Assembly (NCBI RefSeq): GCF_020990385.1
Contig: NZ_CP087598.1
Coordinates: forward strand, 1,594,001 to 1,658,000
DNA length: 64,000 bases
Direction: 5' to 3'
Source: Paracoccus sp. MA
Lineage (GTDB): Bacteria > Pseudomonadota > Alphaproteobacteria > Rhodobacterales > Rhodobacteraceae
Both the position numbers and the translations under genes were made by a program. Under the pieces are notes generated by a model, which was not told the DNA's origin, searched no databases, and saw only the letters and a program-made list of their open reading frames with translations. Positions 59,612-64,000 of the stretch are shown here, piece after piece (the stretch's first letter is position 1; each line of letters starts with the position of its first letter).

Positions 59612-60691
59612 TTACATTTCCTTAGCGCATTCAGAAGTCGTGGTATGTACCGGCTTTGTACGAAACCGCGCGCGAATCTGCCCTTCGTCAACCTCGGCGT
59701 GAGCATAAATGCGCATCGGCAGATTTGCATCAGCCCATCGCCCTGCCTCGGCCGCAGTGACCGGATCAACCTGCTGGCGCACGACCAGTTCGGTGTAAAA
59801 GCCGTGACGACCTGCGGCATGAGCTGACAGATAGGGGATTCCGGCACGCCTGCAGATCGTGCGCCAGCGATTGTTGTAACCTGTGGAGCTACCGTAACCG
59901 AAAACACGCGGGTCCAGCAAAGCTCCGGTGCGGCGATTGCGTGGCCGCTTCGGCTTCAGTGCCTCGATTTCGGCCATCATTTCCGGCGACACGGTGATCC
60001 AGACCTCCGGGTGCCCTTTCTGCGCTTTCAAGCGCACTTTGCATTCGTCCGATCGCAAGTCATTGGGCCGAATTGATACGGCCTGATCGATCCGAGCTGC
60101 GGTCTCGAACATGAAACGAACCAAGGCAGCGTTATAAGGATCAGCCGCGTTGCAGAAAGCGTCAATCCATTTCTGATTCGATGGCTTTCGCTTTATTCGG
60201 CTCTGGCGATTACGCTTTTGGTCTTGGGAAATTCGTTCGAATTGATCGTATGGCTTAACACGTAAGAGCGGGGTGCCAACCAACTCATGCGCGTTGTTAA
60301 TAGCGGCACGAGCGGGCGTGACGATTTCCCGCCACCAAGTGTCCGTCGAGACATTCGGCCGAAGCTTGGGCCCAAGGTTCTTGAGAAGTTTTCCAGTAAT
60401 ATCGGAGATAAGCATATCGCCGATTTCATCCAGAATTGGCAAGAGCTTTCGTGCTTCTCGCTCTTTTGCCTGATAAAGATACACTGCATCTCTGAAATAG
60501 TAAGCTTCCTTTACGCCGCCATAATAGCGGCGACGCTGTATATCCGTTTCCTCGGCTATCCAGTCATGCGCGCCAGCTTCATCAGTCGCGCCCGTGCTTT
60601 TTCGGTATGGACCGGTGATGGCGCGGCCGTTGATTTCGACACGACCCTTGACCCACCAGATACGGCCTCGGAGATATGGTTCGAGCGGCAT
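59612..60691 (-). CDS. int: Tyrosine recombinase / integrase
   Basis: 359 residues. Catalytic residues by motif: Arg in T-A-A-R-I-D-Q-A, Lys in A-Q-K-G-H-P-E, H-x-x-R in H-A-A-G-R-H, the second His/Trp position in A-G-R-W-A-D, and nucleophile Tyr in R-I-Y-A-H-A. An N-terminal SAM-like core-binding region precedes. GGAGG sits 7 bases before ATG 60691, even though this places its start inside the 3' end of the upstream gene (136-base overlap). It ends 30 bases from the tRNA fragment, as site-specific integrases do. Confidence 0.93.
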   Translation of the reverse strand: MPLEPYLRGRIWWVKGRVEINGRAITGPYRKSTGATDEAGAHDWIAEETDIQRRRYYGGVKEAYYFRDAVYLYQAKEREARKLLPILDEIGDMLISDITGKLLKNLGPKLRPNVSTDTWWREIVTPARAAINNAHELVGTPLLRVKPYDQFERISQDQKRNRQSRIKRKPSNQKWIDAFCNAADPYNAALVRFMFETAARIDQAVSIRPNDLRSDECKVRLKAQKGHPEVWITVSPEMMAEIEALKPKRPRNRRTGALLDPRVFGYGSSTGYNNRWRTICRRAGIPYLSAHAAGRHGFYTELVVRQQVDPVTAAEAGRWADANLPMRIYAHAEVDEGQIRARFRTKPVHTTTSECAKEM

Positions 60692-60918
60692 TTCTGTCCC
60701 TCCATTAAAATCTCATCAAGATGAGCAGGCGTAATGATCATCGAATTTCCCAGACGGTAGCAGGCTCCAATCCGGTTCGCCTTTTCCCTCAGGCTCCGTT
60801 CGCTGATTTCCAGGCCCCGTTCGCAAAGCCGCAAGACCCATTCTGCCGGCGTCATGCCCGTATCAAGAATTTTGGACCCTGTCGGTTCGCCATTTACAGT
60901 CATCTTGGAAACGCTCAT
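60556..60918 (-). CDS. Excisionase-like small protein, paralog A
   Basis: 120 residues. Residues 21-75 (M-T-P-A-E-W ... S-M-I-I-T-P-A-H-L-D-E-I-L) align with the neighbouring paralog B. The pattern, a helix pair then Y/F-x-x-G-x-x-x-x-I-T-P, resembles small winged-helix excisionases. It overlaps the integrase gene by 136 bases in another frame, so translation may be coupled. The Arg/Lys tail beyond residue 80 lies in the overlap and could be a by-product of it. Confidence 0.65.
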   Translation of the reverse strand: MSVSKMTVNGEPTGSKILDTGMTPAEWVLRLCERGLEISERSLREKANRIGACYRLGNSMIITPAHLDEILMEGQKCRSNHISEAVSGGSRVVSKSTAAPSPVHTEKARARLMKLARMTG

Positions 60919-60941
60919 TCGCTGAAAGCTTCGTGAAATAC

Positions 60942-61184
60942 TTACGCGGAAGGCCGTTGTGAGGGACGTCGCGCTCGGTCAGCCTGCGAAATGAGGTCCG
61001 CTTCACGCAGCAGGATCTCATCCATCTGGTCGGGGGTGATGAAAATTGCCCGTCCGATAGCGAAATATTGACCGTGCGTGCGGGCCTTGGAGCGTAGTGT
61101 ACGCGGTGACAACTCGACTCCACGCGGGCGAAGCTTCGCCGACCATTCTTCGGGGGTGCGCCCCAGATCGAAAATCTTCGACAT
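60942..61184 (-). CDS. Excisionase-like small protein, paralog B
   Basis: 80 residues. G-R-T-P-E-E-W near residue 8, R-T-L-R-S-K-A, I-G-R-A-I-F-I-T-P-D-Q-M-D-E-I-L near 43-58. About half its positions match paralog A, so they arose by duplication. Divergent from the XRE regulator, with palindromes in the shared gap; it probably forms an operon with paralog A and the integrase. Confidence 0.65.
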   Translation of the reverse strand: MSKIFDLGRTPEEWSAKLRPRGVELSPRTLRSKARTHGQYFAIGRAIFITPDQMDEILLREADLISQADRARRPSQRPSA

Positions 61185-61203
61185 GTCTGTTCTCCTTTCC
61201 TAT

Positions 61204-61217
61204 ATGTTGGAAAACAT
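61204..61217. promoter_or_regulatory. Palindrome near paralog B start
   Basis: ATGTT-GGAA-AACAT, a perfect 5-bp inverted repeat 20 bases upstream of the excisionase-like start, a plausible operator. Confidence 0.4.
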
Positions 61218-61262
61218 GCATGGACAGATCGGTCAATGGATTGAAAAATATCGTCATTTTTA

Positions 61263-61287
61263 GTGCAAGAACTTGCATCTTTTGCAC
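61263..61287. promoter_or_regulatory. GTGC operator cluster upstream of the XRE regulator
   Basis: TGCAAG-AA-CTTGCA (61264-61277) is a perfect palindrome. GTGCAA (61263-61268) also pairs with TTGCAC (61282-61287) as a second inverted repeat. It lies 15-39 bases before the XRE start codon. Confidence 0.6.
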
Positions 61288-61301
61288 GGAGACGTCGCGA
61301 A

Positions 61302-61913
61302 ATGAACGGGAAAACGCCCCAAACGCACCTCGATATCAGATTTGATGACGACGATCTGGACGGGGAGGCCTGGTTGCAGGACGATTTTGATTCGTTTGAG
61401 CCTGAGAGTAAGCGCGCCCCGGTCGCACCTGTGGGTGCGATCCTGAAGCAGGCGCGGAGGAAGATTGAAGAAAAGGGCATCTCACAGGAGGAGATGGCGC
61501 GGCGGCTTGGCATCCCCAAACGAACCTACATCGCCTACGAGTCGCAGGAAGTGCCCAAGGTGCCCGCCGAGGTGCTGCGCAGGCTTGCTGCGATAAGCGA
61601 CATCGATGCCGAGTTCATTCTGACCGGGCGGGTGCGCCATTGCGATTATGGTCCGATCCTGGAGGAAATCTTCGAGCTTCAGACATATATCGTTGCCCAT
61701 TTTCGGGACGGAGAGGATCAGATTTCCTACGAGGACTTGCGTACAGTCGTCTATGAGGTGCTGTCGGATCGCGAGCAGGATCGCTGGTGGCGCGGCGATC
61801 CGACGATCCAGTACACGAAGGCCGACATTGTGCAGGCTGTTCGTAAGCACACCAAGTACGGCAAGCGCTATTGGGCGGCACTTGACGACGACGGTGATGC
61901 TTCTTCCGCCTGA
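61302..61913 (+). CDS. XRE-family (helix-turn-helix) regulator
   Basis: 203 residues. Lambda-repressor-like HTH at about 50-105: I-L-K-Q-A-R-R-K-I, I-S-Q-E-E-M-A-R-R-L-G-I, T-Y-I-A-Y-E-S. The acidic N-terminus (D-D-D-D-L) and C-terminal half (D-R-E-Q-D-R-W-W-R-G) have no clear family. ATG 61302 has GGAG 10 bases upstream; a GTG at 61263 is in frame but sits in the operator. Divergent from the excisionase-integrase genes and upstream of the R-M pair, so it could control either. Confidence 0.8.
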   Translation: MNGKTPQTHLDIRFDDDDLDGEAWLQDDFDSFEPESKRAPVAPVGAILKQARRKIEEKGISQEEMARRLGIPKRTYIAYESQEVPKVPAEVLRRLAAISDIDAEFILTGRVRHCDYGPILEEIFELQTYIVAHFRDGEDQISYEDLRTVVYEVLSDREQDRWWRGDPTIQYTKADIVQAVRKHTKYGKRYWAALDDDGDASSA

Positions 61914-62056
61914 CGGACTGCATCAAGGCCCCCTGCTGCCGCCGGAGAAGCCGCCGAATTGCGCCCCAAGCGCCTCTTCACCAGGGACTGCAACTGTATG
62001 CCTTGAAGATACGACATTGCCACATCTTGCGCACCCTAGAATGGCTTGCACAATCG

Positions 62057-62071
62057 GTGCTATAAAAGCAC
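62057..62071. promoter_or_regulatory. GTGC inverted repeat over the methylase promoter
   Basis: GTGC-TATAAAA-GCAC is a perfect 4-bp inverted repeat whose centre is a TATAAA -10-like box, 13 bases before the first ATG of the methyltransferase. It shares GTGC half-sites with the operator at 61263-61287. Confidence 0.45.
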
Positions 62072-62083
62072 TATGTTCCCCGA

Positions 62084-63817
62084 ATGTTCGACAAGGAAAC
62101 GCCCGTGACCGCAACGCTCGCCCGCCAAACTGCCTTCCCTGGTTTCTGTCCCGTGACCGAAGCTGTGGAGAAGTTGGCGACTGAAGGCGGGATCGAGGAG
62201 CGCGGCGCAATCTACACCAAGCGTGAGGTCGTCGACTTCATCCTCGACTTGGCAGGCTATACGGACAATGCGCCACTAACCGACTATCACCTGCTTGAGC
62301 CATCCTTTGGCAACGGTGATTTCCTGCTGCCAATCCTCGACCGACTCCTCGCGGCGGCCGCGCGCGACGGCAAGCTCACCTATGACGACCTTGCACCCGC
62401 CATCCGCGCCGTCGAGCTGCATCGCTTTACCTTCGAAGGTACGCGCGCACTGGTTGCGCAGCGCCTTCGGGAGAGCGGCATCGCGCGGGACGAGGCGGCA
62501 CGTCTGTGCGATGTCTGGCTGCATCAGGGAGACTTCCTGCTGGCAGGCTTCGACGCGCAGTTTACTCACGTCGTCGGCAACCCGCCTTACGTCCGTCAGG
62601 AGGCCATTCCCGGTGCGCTGATGAGCGAGTACCGTCAGCGCTATAAGACCATCTACGACCGCGCCGACATCTATGTCCCCTTTATCGAACGGTCACTGGC
62701 CTTGCTCGGCAAGGGCGGCAAGCTCGGTTTCATCTGCGCGGATCGCTGGATGAAGAACAAGTACGGCAAGAAGCTGCGCGAACTTGTCAGCAAGAGCTAC
62801 AGCATGAAAATCTACGTCGATATGGTCGATACCGACGCCTTCCAAGCAGAGGTCAGCGCCTATCCCGCTATTACCGTGATCGCCAGGGATCATTCACAAG
62901 TGACGCGCGTCTTCGCACGTCCGCCCGTTGACGCGGCCTTTCTCAAGACCCTCGCCGCCGATCTGACCGCCGCACGGCTGCCCGCGAAGAGCCGCGTCCG
63001 CGAGATCAGGAATCCAGCATCTAGCGGCGATCCGTGGGTGCTCGACTCATTCGACGAATTGGCGCTGGTGCGGCGGCTGGAAGAGCAGTTTCCTGCCCTT
63101 GAAGACGCAGGGTGCAAGGTCGGCATCGGCGTTGCAACGGGAGCCGACAAAGCCTTTATCGGCGACTTCGAGGCGCTGGACGTCGAGCCTTCCCGAAAGC
63201 TCCCCTTGGCGATGACGCGCGACATCCTCGCAGGTCATGTCGCGTGGCGGGGCAAAGGGATCATCAATCCTTTCGGCGAAGACGGCAAGCTTGTTGATCT
63301 CGAGGATTTTCCCAAGCTGCGCGCCTATCTCGAAGAACGGAAGGAGCAGATCGCAGGGCGCCATGTTGCGGAGAAGAACCCGCGCGGCTGGTATCGCACC
63401 ATCGACCGCATTTACCCCGAACTGACCTACCGCGAGAAGCTGCTGATCCCCGACATCAAGGGGGATGCCTCTATCGTGCACGAGGAAGGCAAGCTTTACC
63501 CGCACCACAATCTGTATTTCATCACGTCCGATGAATGGGACGTTCCTGCGCTCCAGGCCGTCATGCGGTCAGGCATCGCACGGTTGTTTGTCGGGCTTTA
63601 CTGCACACGCATGCGTGGCGGCTATTTGCGCTTTCAGGCGCAGTATCTCCGCAAGATCAGAATACCGAAGTGGTCGGACGTGAGTGTCGACCTGCGCGAC
63701 AAACTCGCACGCTACGCGGAAACGAGCGACCGCCATGCTCTCAACGAAATTGTATCGGAACTCTACAGCCTGAGCCCCGAAGAGCTGAAATTGATAGAAG
63801 GGACAAGTGACGCATGA
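62084..63817 (+). CDS. Type II DNA adenine methyltransferase (PaeR7I/XhoI-like)
   Basis: 577 residues, Eco57I/Taq-type N6-adenine methylase. SAM-binding F-G-N-G-D-F near residue 76; catalytic N-P-P-Y in [10 protein letters not shown] near residue 163-172; a C-terminal target-recognition region. The product order and next gene point to CTCGAG specificity. ATG 62084 is used; a GTG at 62105 preceded by AAGGAA is an alternative start. The stop overlaps the nuclease start (ATGA). Confidence 0.85.
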   Translation: MFDKETPVTATLARQTAFPGFCPVTEAVEKLATEGGIEERGAIYTKREVVDFILDLAGYTDNAPLTDYHLLEPSFGNGDFLLPILDRLLAAAARDGKLTYDDLAPAIRAVELHRFTFEGTRALVAQRLRESGIARDEAARLCDVWLHQGDFLLAGFDAQFTHVVGNPPYVRQEAIPGALMSEYRQRYKTIYDRADIYVPFIERSLALLGKGGKLGFICADRWMKNKYGKKLRELVSKSYSMKIYVDMVDTDAFQAEVSAYPAITVIARDHSQVTRVFARPPVDAAFLKTLAADLTAARLPAKSRVREIRNPASSGDPWVLDSFDELALVRRLEEQFPALEDAGCKVGIGVATGADKAFIGDFEALDVEPSRKLPLAMTRDILAGHVAWRGKGIINPFGEDGKLVDLEDFPKLRAYLEERKEQIAGRHVAEKNPRGWYRTIDRIYPELTYREKLLIPDIKGDASIVHEEGKLYPHHNLYFITSDEWDVPALQAVMRSGIARLFVGLYCTRMRGGYLRFQAQYLRKIRIPKWSDVSVDLRDKLARYAETSDRHALNEIVSELYSLSPEELKLIEGTSDA

Positions 63818-64000
63818 GTCTTGATCTTGCCAACTACGAAGAACAGGCGCGCGAAGCGGTAAAGCTGTTTTGGGGCAACCGCGAAGCCGCGCTGGCGCGG
63901 CAGATCGAGTCAGGAAATCAGGATGCGGGGGCGCGCGGCGCTGTCACGGCAGGCAAGAACATGGACGGCTTCCTCGCCATCGCCCAAACCCTTGTCGAGG
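63814..64000 (+). CDS. PaeR7I/XhoI-family type II restriction endonuclease (3' end outside window)
   Basis: 62 residues visible. The start [17 protein letters not shown] and the segment [13 protein letters not shown] match the N-terminus of PaeR7I and XhoI, which cut C^TCGAG. It overlaps the methylase stop by 4 bases. CTCGAG occurs in the chromosome here (for example 14264, 18839 and 22937), so those sites must be methylated. Confidence 0.85.
   Translation, partial: MSLDLANYEEQAREAVKLFWGNREAALARQIESGNQDAGARGAVTAGKNMDGFLAIAQTLVE

Larger units (their letters stand above)
59536..64000. mobile_element. tRNA-Arg-integrated genomic island / integrative element (right end outside window)
   Basis: Begins at the partial tRNA-Arg(CCT). 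A tyrosine integrase lies next to the attachment site, then two excisionase-like genes, a divergent XRE regulator and an R-M pair. Composition is visibly lower in GC with more A/T-ending codons than the core genes to the left. From the geometry (fragment 3' end facing left), the intact tRNA-Arg(CCT) should be at the right border beyond 64000. Confidence 0.85.

Overview
The window is a high-GC chromosomal segment of an alphaproteobacterium of the Rhodobacteraceae, most likely Paracoccus or a close relative. The call rests on dense G/C-ending codons, on housekeeping proteins of alphaproteobacterial type (S1, IHF-beta, GapR, ClpS with a long N-terminus, LapA next to TrpF), and on DctA, Lrp/AsnC and purine-catabolic genes typical of the group. 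No plasmid or replication-origin genes are seen. The left edge cuts an MFS transporter and the right edge cuts a restriction endonuclease.

Layout. 1-6.6 kb: MFS transporter, GlcG-like protein, TauE/SafE permease, a short Hsp70-like ATPase, a DEAD-box helicase with a repetitive basic tail, and a DinB protein. 6.6-12 kb: two LysR regulators, each divergent from its likely target (DctA dicarboxylate uptake; a YeiH-type exporter), then a DUF6635-like protein. 12.3-16.3 kb: purine/ureide catabolism, with an NCS2 purine permease divergent from an allantoinase/OHCU-decarboxylase fusion and ureidoglycine aminohydrolase. 16.4-27.3 kb: core genes, namely AlkB, a DsbA-like protein, trpB-GNAT-trpF-lapA-ihfB, rpsA, a nitronate monooxygenase coupled to cmk, tRNA-Thr, a degenerate receiver, and rpsB-tsf. 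27.4-46.6 kb: a LuxR solo facing an unknown gene, gapR, dtd, a second DEAD-box helicase, tdk coupled to a cytochrome b561-YceI fusion, ndk, an ABC-F ATPase, MipA, sufT, an acetyltransferase, hemF, an SDR lacking its catalytic Lys, an RsmC-like enzyme, clpS, a SPOR-tailed DacA, and two coupled Lrp regulators divergent from ilvC.

Accessory part. 46.6-51.3 kb holds a decayed IS5-type transposase, a CYTH-CHAD protein, and a 750-residue fusion of a trypsin-like protease with a DNA/RNA non-specific endonuclease, which is the most unusual single gene. An AidB-like acyl-CoA dehydrogenase follows. 53.2-58.1 kb is a compact protein-quality-control operon (Hsp20, Hsp20, SPW membrane protein, Do-type protease, second FtsH). 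It is preceded by a close match to a sigma-32 promoter and a possible RNA thermometer, and its gene content resembles known heat-resistance loci.

59.5 kb to the right edge is the start of an integrated element. A 47-nt 3' fragment of tRNA-Arg(CCT) marks the attachment site. It is followed by a tyrosine integrase, two paralogous excisionase-like proteins, a divergent XRE regulator with GTGC palindromes, and an M-R pair of the PaeR7I/XhoI (CTCGAG) type. The intact tRNA-Arg is expected at the far end of the element, beyond 64 kb.
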